Assembly: GCA_013396655.1 (NCBI GenBank)
Contig: WBMV01004765.1
Span: 779,671 to 843,670, forward strand
Source: Campylorhamphus procurvoides
Lineage: Eukaryota > Chordata > Aves > Passeriformes > Dendrocolaptidae
Direction: 5' to 3'
Length of the DNA: 64,000 bases
Below are positions 25,284 to 37,560 of the stretch, in pieces (position 1 is the stretch's first letter; each line of letters begins with the position of its first letter). Under the pieces are notes generated by a model. It saw only the letters and a program-made list of their open reading frames with translations, searched no databases and was not told the origin of the DNA. The translations under genes were made by a program, and so were the position numbers.

Positions 25284-28200
25284 TGGCACCTGTTTTGTCA
25301 CTTCAGTGAATTTGAACCTGTTAGAAAGGCAGGCTTAAGGCTCAGATGATTTGAGCATGTTGGGGAAAGTAAACTGCCACCCTTGTGACTTCACAGTTAG
25401 TCTCATGATACTCAGGGTTTTCCAGTTACCTGCACAACTATTTGTGCATATAACAGCCTGCTTTTTGGTGATTTAAAAAGAGCAAAAGATTACATCTTTA
25501 TCACAAGTTCTGAAGAACTGATGGCAAACCTGAACCCTCAGAGCACAGAAGACAAGAAAGAAAACAAAATTACCCAAAGTAATCCTTAAAAAAAAAAACC
25601 CAAAGCAGAACAAAAACCATTTTAATCCATCCTCATGATTCAGGGCAGACATGGAGAACAGATTCTCCTGTCACATTTCTCAGCAGTTTGGGGTTGCTGA
25701 AATACAAGTGGGTGAGAGATAGGTCATATTCATTAAAGATGGATGCAGCACACTTCTTTCTTTTTAGGCCACCAAGAGATGACGTTCTGTGTGTGGTGAT
25801 AACTAAGAGGATAAGATAGTGTTTCTATTGGTTTCATACTTCCCTGTATTGGACTAGATAGACGCAATCACCCTGGAGATACTGTATTTGCTTCTCTTTC
25901 CTTATTTACTTTGTTTCTTTTATTTCACTTTAGGGAACTAGGCTGGAATTGACATTTCTTTTTCTTCAGCAGCAGCCTCCTCTCTCAATGCCGAGTCTCT
26001 GGGCACTGAGTTAAGCCAGACAGTGGAATGGACCTGCTGTAAATAGTGTTGATAAATTGGGTAGATAACACAGCATGGCCTGGTTTACCCCAGTGCACAG
26101 AGTAATAAAAAGGAGCTTCCGCCTCTGAAAGGTCATTGTATTGACAAGGGGAACGATTGTGGGAATGGCAGTTGTGAGATGCCTGTCGCTAAAGTCACTT
26201 TTCCACAGGAGATGCTGAAGGCCTTTTCTTTACTGCCCTCACCCCTGAGGTCATTTGACTTAGTGGTGCTAGGAAGTCTGGGAAGCTGAGGATCCCTGGT
26301 GCTGGACAGAACTGAACTGCAAGGCTTCCTGAACCTCTCATGATCCAGCTAAGCCCAAAACTGGTAGCTACACAGGGGCTTTTCCAACTTAACTAAAATG
26401 AGGTAGATCCCACAGGACTACCCCAGCGGTCCTTAAATATTTTGTCACTTCATCCTGTGTAGCCATGAAGTCTTAGTAAGAGGGATGATATGAGTCAAAA
26501 TTCTCCCCAAGTAGTTCAGTGGTTTATTTTGATAATTACAAAAACAGTCCTTTTTCATTCAGTCTTTATACTTCTAAGTTCATATAGGGGAAAAAAGGTA
26601 AAACAGGCAGCAGAGAACCCGCTGAATAGACATCACTGAAACACAATTTTGGAGGTGCCAGATAACTATAGGTCACAGACATTGAGCAGAACTTGGGTCA
26701 CTTTTATTCATCACACAATGGGCACAACGGAGTTCAGCCAGAGAAATAGCTCCAATGGATAATTAGAAGTCTCTGACCACTTTGAGGAAACCTAGACTCA
26801 CAAATCTGCTCCCAAAAAACTCTGCCTTTCCCTTTGAGCTGTCAAATTAAATGTTGTGCATTCAAAGACACCAAATCAGAGATGATAGAGCAGGGAGTGC
26901 CGGGGGGTTGACATGTGTCCACAGCAGCAAATTGAATAATCTCTAAGGTCTTGCCTAGACTTGCAGTCCTCTTCATACCTCAGCACTTTTAAAGAGCTTT
27001 CCAATTAATATGCCAAATAACAGTAGCGGAAATTCAAGTCCTATAAGGTCTCATTAAAAAGCAAGGCATACAGCCCACCAACTGAATGTGGTGGACCTGA
27101 GTATCACCCTCAGTTGGCACTGGGATGTGATATGATTATATAATAATGGCCCTTCTGTGTCATATTGAAGGCCCTTGTAGTGCACCAACCTTCCCCAACA
27201 CTGGTCAGCAAAACATGCTTTAAAAAAAAAATAAAAATAAAAGAGAGAGAACAAAGTGCTTGTGCAATGATTTCTGCCCCAGTTGCTCTTCCAGCCTTCA
27301 GCACGCCAGAGCTTACAGGATTCCTAAATCAAACTTGTACATAAAGCACTTTGTACATCAATGAAAAAGTATCCACAAAGTGAAGGCTTTGCTACATGGT
27401 GGGGGAAAACATTTGTTCTCCCCAAAGAAGCTAAACAAGTATGACAAAGTATTGATTCTATCATTTTATTTCAAGAATGATGTCCATGGTATGTTAGAAA
27501 AGGGAGTGTTTCTATGGTAGAGTGAGTTTCTTAGCTCTATAATGTAATGTGTTGCCCTAATGGTATTATAACATGTGTGGTTTTCTGAATGGGAGGAGAA
27601 ATGGTTTTTGCAACTTTCTCTGTTTTTTGAGGATTTATTTACTACAGTATTGGCTTAATAGTAGATTCCAACAGCACTCATGGCCTACTCCCAGCTAAAC
27701 ACTGAACTCTCATGCGTTTTTTTATAAATGAAAGTGAGGTTTAGGCGACATTCCTATTTTGCATTGAGAATTGGCCACACAGAGGATGAAAGTCTGATGT
27801 ATCATCAATTTGTGTCACTTACTACCATTCCAAATTCAAAGTGACATGGACTTGGAAACCTCTCTAGATGTGGAACTGTGGGGAAAGGGCTGAGTTTGGC
27901 TAGAGTGGGAGATTGTAATGCCTTGAGAAGATGACAGTAAACTGGCTCAGGGGATGTTTAAGCAAGACCCAAATGATGCCCTTTGAAAAGGCAATCTAAT
28001 GATTTAATACCCCAATTCCTGGATAGTGGTATCATGAAGCCCAGAATGGCAACCCTTGCATCAGCCACAGGACACAGTCTTCCAGGGAGCCAAGATCAAC
28101 CCATTAGATGGCAAGATCTGTACTCCTTGCAAGAAGCTGGTCCCCATCCAGTTCTGACAGTCTCAGCCAGCCTGTGCCATCTGGCTGGGACAGCTCCCCA

Positions 28201-28780
28201 AACACACAGCAAAGCCTTTTTCAGAGCTCCAGCCACAGAGAGGGAATATTTCAGAGCACTGGAAATGGTGGTCAGTGTCAAGTGCAGTAGCTTTGGGCCC
28301 CAAAGGCCGCTTTGTCACAGATGTTGCTAAGGTCTGTTTTGATTTTCAGGCACTTCTCGAAGGCACAAAATAATTCAGTAACCACAAAATAAGAACAGAA
28401 GTAGAAAACTAGAATTGGTAAGCACTCCACCTCTCCCTTGCCTCTGACTGTAAAATACTCCCCTCTCTTGGCAGAATGACCTGGACCTCAGTTCCTCTGA
28501 AGTGAAGTTAGTTTGGCTTAGTCTTTCAGGAGGCTCTGGGCTCTGACTGATGATGGGAAGTGAGATAATAGGGCCCTCAGCAGCTCACCCTCACCTTAGC
28601 CTCGTCCACTGGGCACAGATGGGCTAATGCATTCTGCTCCTATTGCTAAGCAAGTCAGGGTTATAAACATGATTTTCATAATTGGGTTTTAACATACACA
28701 GAAACCATCCAGCAGCGATGATAACTGTGCACCAGAAGAGCCTTAAGACAGAGGAGAACAGCTTCTCTGAAGTGTTAAGA
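25284..28780. other. Non-coding DNA, no gene recognised
   Basis: An A-rich run at 25588-25618 and another near 27222-27252. Short frames only (115 codons or fewer). The stretch 26000-26220 has a varied, non-repetitive texture but no specific evidence of function. Confidence 0.6.
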
Positions 28781-29150
28781 ATCCCAGCATATTTATCTTA
28801 ATAAGTTTTATTACAGCCTGCCAGTTTAAACCTAATGACTAATTTATCGTACAAAATACCAGCAATATATTTTTTGATTTTGCTAATTAATTATCTCAAA
28901 CAAAGGTGATATTTATAAAACTGTCCAGAAATGGTATGTGCATTAAAATTGCCTTGCAGCAGGAGATGAAATTATTACTAATATGGGATCAAATTATTAC
29001 TGTATTGACTTAGTTATTTTATTACCTCATAATGGATTTCTTCATTATTTTCCCCGGGATTGTAGCATTCATGATTGCATTAAAGTCTGTTAATCTATGC
29101 AAATATCATTAGGAGCTACTAATAACCATGGCAACTTTCTTCAATTCCAA
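28781..29150. promoter_or_regulatory. Candidate conserved non-coding enhancer block
   Basis: AT-rich but not simple-repeat sequence, dense in homeodomain-type cores (TAATTA, ATTA). It also contains a perfect octamer ATGCAAAT (29097-29104), the POU-factor site, and an X-box-like ATAACCATGGCAAC (29122-29135) whose right half-site GGCAAC is perfect and whose left half has one mismatch to GTNRCC. Such clusters are usual in deeply conserved developmental enhancers. Conservation itself cannot be seen from one sequence, so this remains inference. Confidence 0.3.
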
Positions 29151-30732
29151 CGAATGTGGTAAGTACTCCCAACACATTGTTATGTTCTGTTAGTGTGATG
29201 GGATTAACTCAGCCCCAGAGTCCTTGGGACAGTGGGTGGGCAGCAGATCGTTATGTGACTTTCCTTCCTTTAGGATAGATGATGTTGAAGGTGGAAATTT
29301 GTTCTTCTGCTAAAGAGGTGGCACTCTCAGCTCCACCACTCTAACCCTGTCTGATGTCAATCAACTCACCTGTTTGCAAAAGGACCATGTCATATAACTT
29401 TCTTCTGTATTTCTAGCCCTGCTCTTTAACCTCAAAAACAATAGAGCACCCCATAACCACATGTTTTAAAACTGCATTGGGAATCAGTTATTTTCTAGAG
29501 GTCAGGTGGATGAGGTGGTGGCTTTTCTAAATGCAGGACAAGTCAGAAGCAAATAAGGAAGGTGAATTTTCAACACTGTACACAGTTTTCGAGCATCTCG
29601 TGTGATCTAATGCTTTCACACTGATGTTTTAGAGACTATCAGTGAACCATTTTCAAGAGGACTGAGGCTGCTGCAGTGTGTGTGTGTGTCAGTGCTTGTA
29701 TCGACCACTTAAAAAAATGCAGACAAATAGTAAGCCTTCAATGTTTCCCTTTTCAACAGCACTGCAAACTGAAAAGTGAATGCATAAATAGAAGAATAAG
29801 TAAGGGGAAGTACATAGCTGCTGAATGCTGTAACTATTTATCTCTATTATCTATTAGTCTAATTTCACATTTCCCATGCCTAGGTAAGGAGGTTACAGAC
29901 ACCTTTGTTGTAATGCACACAAAACTAAATAGAAGAAAATCAGGTTAAATTAGATCACTGAGTGACAAGAATGGAATTTCACCTCCTTACCCATAACTGT
30001 CTGTTTGACTATCTGTCAGTCTTAGCAATCTAGTGCCATAGCTTATGCTCAAGCAAGACAATCCCGACAGCAACTTTCCAGCAATGATTTCCAACTGATC
30101 AGTGCTCCTTTATTCCTTTATTCCTGCAATATTAGGGCTTATATTGGGCTGTCCTGTCATTTCTGAATGGCACCTGAAGCGTCCTCTTTGAATTGACCTT
30201 AGACTGAAATCAGCTTAGGTCCAATTATAAGAGCTACTGAACTCTGGGTGCCCTTGTTTTGCTCCATCACCATGTGCACCACAACTGAGAGGAAGACAGA
30301 CTTTGAAAATGTTAAAGGCTTCAGTTTTTGACACAAAAGCTGCATTCTAAAATATAAACAAGCAAACCAGTCTTGAGATGTTGGTGAGCAATCCCACAGC
30401 CCCAGGGATTCTCAGGATTCACGTCTTCTCCCTTAAACAGTATCAAGAGTCTCCCTCCCAAAATCTCTTAAAAAAAAAAAAAGGAAAAAGAAACCAAGAC
30501 AGCCCAACAACACTGCTGTGTTGTCAGAGCAAACTGCTGTTGGATTAGGCATTTGCACCTCTGTAAATGTATTCACAAAATGTGATTGTTTGGTGTTTGG
30601 CTGTCAATCTGCATTTGGCTCAGAAGGGATAATTTTTACTTGGAATGTGCTAAAAAGTAATTCAGTAGATGGAAACATTCTTGGACCCTGTGAAACTCTC
30701 AGCTTTTGTGCTGATGAGCTGACCTTGTTTTT
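29151..30732. other. Non-coding DNA, no gene recognised
   Basis: Contains a short GT run at about 29675-29689 and an A13-like tract at 30469-30481. No coding frame above 90 codons. TGTGATGGGATTAACTC near 29196 is faintly LTR-edge-like, but the following sequence does not support it. Confidence 0.6.
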
Positions 30733-31323
30733 TTAAATAAGAAGATTCCCAAAACAGTGTTCAGGAAGTGAAAAAGTAGGGTGAATCCAGGAAAAACAAA
30801 AACCAAAATGAAACAAACCCAACAAACAAACAGAAAACCCCGCAAAACCAAACAGAAAGAAAAAAATCCTAACACAACATTGTGTTATCTTTTCTGTATT
30901 CCTTCGTTCCTTTTTTTTTTTTCCAGAGTGGTTTTCCTTCATGATGAGAGGTAAAAATAAAGGGAAAAACAAACCCAGAAGAAATTCAGGCAGTAAATTA
31001 GATGGATTGGTTGAAGCTGTTATGCATTGATTGCATTTCAGGATCAGCTGGGCCCCCTCTCCACAAGGCAGCAGAGCCCCAGCCTGACAGAGAACTGAAC
31101 AAAGGACAGTAAGAAAGCAGCTAAGGGGACCTATCAAGAGTCTCTCCATGTATGTCTGGCTGGTTTCCTTTCCCAGCCCGCTGCAGAATCTATGCTCATT
31201 AATTCTTTGAGGTTCTGTCAGAAAAGACTCTTTTGCAAAACTGCTGAGTGAACCTCCCAGCTTGAACTGGTTGGGAGTTTTGAGCCTAGAAATACAGGGA
31301 GCTGGTCTGCTTGGATTGTTCAC
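30733..31323 (-). other. 196-codon open frame without recognisable homology
   Basis: An uninterrupted minus-strand frame. Its C-terminal third is rich in F, L and K because it is antisense to an A-rich tract (about 30790-30930), which lowers stop frequency. I recognise no domain, and the Cys/Phe-rich tail is a composition effect. A frame of this size is not surprising in 64 kb of DNA of this base composition. I do not call it a gene. Confidence 0.25.
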
Positions 31324-31344
31324 CAGACAAGGGTTTTAACTCAG

Positions 31345-31400
31345 TGTTGTGGCTTCACCCGAGCCAGCAACCAAGCCCCACATAGCCAGTTGCTCACTCA
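31345..31400 (-). mobile_element. Truncated LTR edge (same type as 47111-47683)
   Basis: TGTTGTGGCTTCACCCGAGCCAGCAACCAAGCCCCACATAGCC and following bases align with the first 50 bp of the LTR at 47111 (TGTTGTTTAACCCCAGTCATCAAC and onward) and with what I remember of that avian LTR edge. Similarity stops near 31400, so only one end of the LTR survives or is recognisable. No internal retroviral sequence is adjacent. Confidence 0.45.
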
Positions 31401-31842
31401 GATCAGCCTCTCTAAGAGGTTAATCTGTAGATTTAGATGTGAAGAGCCAGACATGGTAGAAGGATAAATACCTTATTGCTACCTGAAGGACACATTTGGA
31501 AAGAGATGGGTCCTACCAGAAAGTAGTTTGGCACTGTTGTGCTCAACATTCCTTTTATGCCAGGCAGAGAGGGTAGTGGTTTAACTTAAAATGGGGTATA
31601 AAAGCACCTGTCTCCAACTGATGTGAAAGTGGGAGGTAAGGCTTTCTCCTTATTACTTAAATCAGGAGTTTTTTGAGTGTCTGACATTGTTTCTGAATGG
31701 CTGATACCTATTAATAAAAGGCTTGCTTTCAGCTTAACAGGATAGCTTTAATGTAACTTGGAACTTAGAAAAAGTCTGTATTCCAGTGATGATCCTAGTG
31801 CTGTCATCTTGAGCCCATAGCAGTGGGGGGACATAATTATGA
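31401..31842. other. Non-coding DNA, possibly decayed LTR body
   Basis: It may be the degraded remainder of the LTR whose edge is at 31345-31400, but I cannot align it to the 47111 copy. No coding frame. Confidence 0.35.
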
Positions 31843-31905
31843 GGTGTAAATCAGAGTGATTTCACTGACGGTGCTGATTTACACCGTCTGAGGACCTGGC
31901 TTAGC
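31843..31905 (+). repeat. Palindromic MITE-like repeat, most complete copy (copy 2)
   Basis: GGTGTAAATCAG (31843-31854) and CTGATTTACACC (31874-31885) form a perfect 12-bp inverted repeat around a 19-bp loop. The sequence continues with GTCTGAGGACCTGGC, which is also found after the same arm in copy 3 (35382-35408; 20 of 27 positions shared) and, inverted, in copy 1 (6405-6425). Palindromes with GGTGTAAAT arms and a GAGGATCTGG flank are abundant in turtle and crocodilian genomes and have been discussed as MITE-like elements (Chompy-type). That name is a suggestion only. Confidence 0.6.
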
Positions 31906-33794
31906 TGTGTTATGGCAGTGATCCGCACTGCCTAACCTCCCTGAATCCCCTGCATGGATTGTACACATCAGTTAACTTCAGGCAAGACTTTCTCACATTG
32001 TGTGAATGCTAATTGCACTTCTGTGCTGCAGCTTATATTAAAATTAATATATAATTCAAAAAATAGAGATAATTGAACTGACCCAAAATATAACCCCTTT
32101 TCTTATTTCTTAAGCACTTGAGTTTTAGCACAAATCTCTTTTACTGCAGGGGCTTATGTTGTGCCGTCAGCAAATGCAAAGAGCAATTAAACATTTAACA
32201 TGATCACAAGGAGAAGAGGAAAGCTGCTGTTTAAATGCATCAAGGAAAAAAAAAGGCCCAGGAAAACAGACCCTTGGCTCTAATGTTAGACTAAGAAAAA
32301 ATAGCACTACGGTCAGTTCAATTCAACAGCTTTGTTTATTGGGGATCTAGTATATTATTTTTAAAAGCGAAATTCTTACTTTGCTGAGCTCTTTAGAAGG
32401 AGTTTCAAACAATCCTGATGCCACAGAGAGGGCAGATTGAAGCAAATGCTTTCTAGAGAGTAAGCACTGTGATTTTCACCTTCTCTTTGCTGTCCTTATT
32501 TGGGAGGGTTACCTGGAGCTTGGAGAATATCTCCTTCTAGAAAGGACTGTACTGCATTTCCTCAAAAGAAAAAAAGAAAAAACAGTCTTCAAAAGTCTGC
32601 ATCCGTACTGACATTCCCCATTTTTCTGTTTCACACATTTTCCTGTTCTGCTAAAGCACGTAATCTAACCTATGAATCAGCTTGGTCAGTGCTGCTGCTT
32701 ATACTCAAAGCATTAATAAGAGGAATTAGTCCTGTTTGTCAGTCTGTCTGTGAATGAGAGACGTGGGATTAAGTCGCTAGATGATATTTGTTTTCTGTAG
32801 CTTATAGAGAATGTTTATTCAGTTGCCATAAGGACATCGGGGTCATGCAGCCTGATATGCAGCTTGAGCAGGCAACTGCATTGTACAGTCCCATTCATGG
32901 GGGAGTTCAGTCCCTATCAGAGAAAGCAATCCTGATTTGACTTTCTGGTTGTCTGAGGGTCCTTAGAATGCCTTAAAAACGTCCTTGGAGTCTGTTTCCC
33001 CAGTACAAAGGAAGGAATAGCAACACACACTCAAAGATGTCTCACTCCCTCTTAAGGGGTGGATGGGGAGAGCAGATAAGTGATGGGACTCCAGGGCTGA
33101 TGTCAATCTGACAATATCTTAACAAAGATACAGAAGAATTTTGTGGGCCTTAATTTAACAGAATTTGTCAGGTCTCTTCATGGGACACTGCCATTTTCAC
33201 TAAAGTATTTATCAGGGCAGTCTTATGAATTCTGGTGGGTGTTACAGAAAGGGACTAATGTCAGAAAGCCAGATAAACAGGTACTAAAATCACTTGTCTC
33301 CTCTGTGGGCTATCAGGGTATGAGCTGCTGAGATAATCTTTTTGGAAGTGTCAGACACAAGAAGACTCTGAAATGGGGTGCTGGTCCCCAGGGAGGCCAC
33401 CAGGTCTGCAGAACAGTCACTCCCCAGAATGCGAAACAATGGAAGAGCATCTGAACCCGGTTCCCTACATTTTAGGAGAGCATCTAAATGTCAGAAAATG
33501 GACTCTATTTCTTATTTAGAATGCTTCTTTTTCTTTTTTTTTTCTTTTTTTTTAAATGGAAACAGCTCAAAAAGTTTTTAGGTTGAATTTAGAGAAAGTG
33601 GGAAAACTACTCAAATATCAACTGCTTCTGCCTGAAAAAACATTTTCTTCTCACCTCTTGCATTAACACCTAGAATCAGGCATGCCTGTGACACAGGGAG
33701 TCTCTTTATTTGCCATCTCAATTTTTTTTTGGGATTGCAATATCAGACACAAAGCAACATTTTCTCTAGTAGATTGTGCCACTAATACAATAAG
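31906..33794. other. Non-coding DNA, no gene recognised
   Basis: Poly-T stretch at 33528-33554. Short frames only (85 codons or fewer). No repeat family assigned. Confidence 0.6.
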
Positions 33795-33915
33795 GGTCTA
33801 ATATATTAATGAATAAGGATCTGTAATATGCTAATATTTCTGCATTACATTAATATTCTATTAGACTAATGCATTATTATGCTAATAGGTCTATTAAAAA
33901 TGCAAAATATAATTA
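33795..33915. other. AT-rich block dense in TAAT/ATTA cores
   Basis: About ten TAAT or ATTA cores in 120 bp with several near-palindromes such as TGCATTACATTAAT against CTAATGCATTA. It could be an AT-rich regulatory block or decayed simple repeat; I cannot separate these. Confidence 0.35.
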
Positions 33916-35359
33916 TACGTTCTGTATGGCTCCACTGTTGAAACCTGATTCTTGCCCTAGACACACTTGTGTGTGTATTTCTAGATATTGTATTACCTGC
34001 TGTGCAAAGTTAGCTTGATCTACACCTGATGTCTTTCATCACACACCCCAAGCAGCAGAGACAGGATTTCATACCCCCAAACCCATTAACAGGTGAAACA
34101 GATTAAGCACTTCAGCAGATCTGCATTTCAGCTGTGGGAAAGACAGCCATGCTTTACACACACCTCATTCTCTCTTGCTTTAGAGCCTGGAATTAACCTT
34201 TCCTTTTGCAGAGAAGCTGCTTGAGTGGGAACCCTCCTCTGGGTGGGTGTGTTGTGCAAGAAGGGGCTCATGCACCTAAATCCTGGCAAGTCAATCCCCT
34301 AACAAAGGGTGATATCTGAAACCCATTTAGAGAGGGGGTTTAAGACATCCCTTTCTCTGTAGCATTTTGTTTCGGCAAGTTTAGACAGCTCCCTATTCAG
34401 TGTACCCTTTATACAGTTTATTCTTTAATTCCTAATTTCCCCTGGCACCATCAAGGAGCTTAAACCACAGGCATAGCAGGCTGTGACTTCCCCTGGACAG
34501 CTAATCCCCAACACTGGGACACTGTGATGCTTACATCCCCCCTAGTCCCAGCCCTGGCTATACTCCTGCTTCTCAGTCACCGTTCAGGGAGAATTTGCAG
34601 AGTGCCTCCCACTCTCCATAAACATATCCACACTCCTGCACACTCCTGAATAATGGCATTTGGAGGAGAGGTCTCCTGCAGTTCTTTCTACACAGCTAAA
34701 TGTTCACTTGATTGCTTTTAGATGGGCCAATTAAGAATGAAAAGGGAAAGTGAACAGCATGGTTTTGTTTTGTTTTAAAAATGTCATGTTTGCCAAGTTT
34801 ATTAAGCAGGAGCTCAGAACGAATATTGAATTTTCAAAGACTGGCTCTGATAAAGTCTGGAAAAGGAAAGTGGGAGGACATGTCCTTCCCCTTGTCCCTG
34901 TCAGGATAACTTGCTGCCCTGTATCAATGTCTGCATCTTGTGGCACCAGCCATTTAATGGATGTTACAACAGACATCTTTAATGAGAGAACAGGATTTCT
35001 GTTACTTGTCCAAAGACCTATTCACTTTCTTATTGCCACTGGAAAGGGCAGAAAATTGAGTGGAGGGACATTCTGACTGAGAGAAATCCTTTCTAATGGT
35101 GAGAAAATTATTTTTAACTCAGTGAAGATACACAAAGCACTGAATTCCCAAGTCTGGTCTACAGAACAGGAAACTCAGGCTCAAGCCTTTATGCTGTCCA
35201 TGTTTGCAACTTGCTCGTGGTGTTTCAGAGGCCCCATAGCAAATTCCATTTATGACCCTGCCATTATTACCATTATTATTTTTATACATAGCCTGTGCAC
35301 CAGCATCTCCTGTGGATTCTCCAAGGTGATTGTCAGGTGGTTTCAATCTGCTTCATCAA
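33916..35359. other. Non-coding DNA, no gene recognised
   Basis: Frames of 108 codons or fewer without domains. A short ATT-rich run near 35260-35285 could be an old LINE/SINE tail. Confidence 0.6.
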
Positions 35360-35408
35360 CTTGAAGTTCATTGAAGCTACACTGGTTTACATCAGCTGAG
35401 AACTTAGC
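35360..35408 (+). repeat. Half-copy of palindromic MITE-like repeat (copy 3)
   Basis: AACTTGAAGTTCATTGAAGC is followed by CTGGTTTACATCAGCTGAGAACTTAGC. The second part shares 20 of 27 positions with 31874-31900. The first part resembles the CATTGAAGTCAATGG centre expected for this class of palindrome. The left arm is not recognisable. Confidence 0.5.
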
Positions 35409-37239
35409 CCAAAGTCCCAACTAAAAGTGACAGAAAGCTTTTTACTGGGCTTTCTCTCCCTTGGAAAGATAATGCTTTTCACAGGAAAGCTGTTATTTGC
35501 CCCCTTATGTAACAGCACTGATGGCAATGTACAGAGACCAAAAAAGATGAGGGCACTTCTAGTCATGGAAAGGCTTAAGGTGCTAAAGTGACCAACCTCT
35601 CTGCATCAGGATGCTGTGTCATTGTTGAACCAGTCCCCAGGAATAATGGAGACATCTGCAAAGCTGTTCTTCAGTTTCTGTAGATATCTTCAGTCTGAAT
35701 TTGTGTGGAACAAAGGTTTAAATGTAAATTATTATTCCAGACTTTGATTATGCCTATGATAATTTGCCTAGCAAAAATCTTCCTGTCCTGCCCCTCACCT
35801 ATATTTCTGTTTCAATATGTATCTAAAATAATCACAATCAAACTAGAAGGGTAATCATGTTGATTGTCCTCCTGTTAAAGTGGTATATTGGATATTTTAC
35901 AGCTTTTCTTGACCTCTAATTGGTCCATCCACAAACTAACATTTGGACTTTTCCCATATTTCAGAGAGTAATTCCATTGATGTGTGCACAACTGGAAATG
36001 TAGAGCTCAGCTAACTCCTGGACATGAAGGCACATGATATCTAAACTGCAGTTGTGCTTCATATCCCTAACAGTCCCAGAAACTCCCATCTAGACAGTTC
36101 AATGGAGATAGTGGCTCCCCTTTTTCTACCCTTAGTTTTGCCACGATGTGTCACATCTGCATGGCCACAACACTGTAATATATACTGACCCTCCTGTTGC
36201 TACCCTAAGACCTCTCATAACATACTAGATGTCTTCTTATGCTGTCTTGTCACAGAACATGAGCACAGATGGACAAAAGTGCCCTTATGCGCTTGAGATA
36301 AAACTTTAGATACCTTAGATCTGCTGGATAAGTTCACAGGTGTTTCAGTGTTGGCATTTGTTGAACCATCATCATCTTTAAGAAATGTTTGGGCTAAAGA
36401 GAAGGAAAAGCCTTGCACAGGGGGGGATCATGCCACACATTTGTGTCTTAAAGCTCAGCCCAGGGGTTCCTGTGCAAGCCCCTGAAATGAGAATTTGCTG
36501 CAGGAATCCAAAGCTGTAGAAGTCTGGTAGCTCACTATCTGTCTGCAAGTGTGTCTTCTCCTCTTGGGCTTGCTTGACACCAGGATTAATAAATAAAGAT
36601 TGGCCTGTACAACTTCCATAGATTGCAATAAAACTCCTGCTTTTGATGAAAAGATTTTTCCCATCTAACTTTCTCAGTTTTTCTCTCTGTCTAACTTTTC
36701 TGCAGTCTGAATGCAGGCATGTGTGAAAAATCGGGGTGAGAGGATTTGGTCTCTAGGCAAAGAAAACACCAGAGGTTAATTAAAAACAAAAGGAAGCATA
36801 ACAAACAATTCCCTCTCTCTCTTTCGCTCTCCCCACGTGGACCCTTCAAATGCAGTGTTTCATGCAGGAGTGGCGTTAGCCAGGACCAGGGTGGGGGAAG
36901 AGCCCTGGAGGAGAAAAGGGTTTTTCAATCCTTGAATGAAAGTAAGGGTGGGGGAAGACCATCCCATCAGTGTAATCCCAGTGGCAATTTCATCTAGGCC
37001 TGTTGTTTCTTAATGAGTTTTTATTAATCTTTAATTTGATGAGTCTTCTTACCCAAATAAGGGCTAAAATAGCAAGAGGAAGGGGAAATACAATCGTGGG
37101 GCAGAGAGCCAGCCCTCTGACAATATTCCTTTTTTTAAATTTGTTTCTTTCTCTCTTAGCTGATTGTTAAAATGTCTTTCTAACACAGTCTGTCCTTTCA
37201 CTAATATTATGGTTTTGTATCAAAATATGTGTTCTATAT
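35409..37239. other. Non-coding DNA, no gene recognised
   Basis: A CT run at about 36808-36830. No coding frame above 83 codons. No repeat family assigned. Confidence 0.6.
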
Positions 37240-37560
37240 AAACACAAGGAAATAAGAACAGCTGCATCAAGCCAGTCTATCTAGCACAGTTCCATCTCTC
37301 CACAGGAGCCTAAAGCAGCTAAGAGTGCAAGAATGAGAAAGACATACTGCCTTGCTTTTCCTGTAATGTAGGCTCAAGATTTCCTGCAGTTACTTTCCCA
37401 GAGTGGATTTTTCCACTCGTGAATTTCTCTAATTTTTCATCCAGATATGGTTTTTCAGTTCCCTGCAGCAATGAGTTCCATGGACCAATTATAATTTGGG
37501 TGAACAGTGGTTTTTTTGGCTGTTCATTAGTATGTCCCCATGCCAACAGTCATTTGGGGG
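37240..37560 (-). mobile_element. Ancient CR1-type LINE 3' region, minus orientation
   Basis: The plus strand reads AAATAAGAACAGCTGCATCAA, then a CATCTAGCACAG-like block. After a diverged stretch it reads CGTGAATTTCTCTAATTTTT, ATATGGTTTTTCAG, CCTGCAGCAATGAGTTCCATGG and GTGAACAGTGG. This is the order of a CR1/L3-like repeat common in turtles, crocodilians and birds (ATAAGAACAGCC, GAATTTGTCTAATTTTT, GGCAATGAGTTCCA, GTGAAGAA). It is far more diverged than the CR1 at 39895-40490, so it is an older insertion. Confidence 0.7.

Noticed and set aside
29196..29300. LTR-edge-like TGTGATGGGATTAACTC
   Set aside because: Only about 15 bp resemble an LTR end, and the following sequence does not match any LTR that I know.
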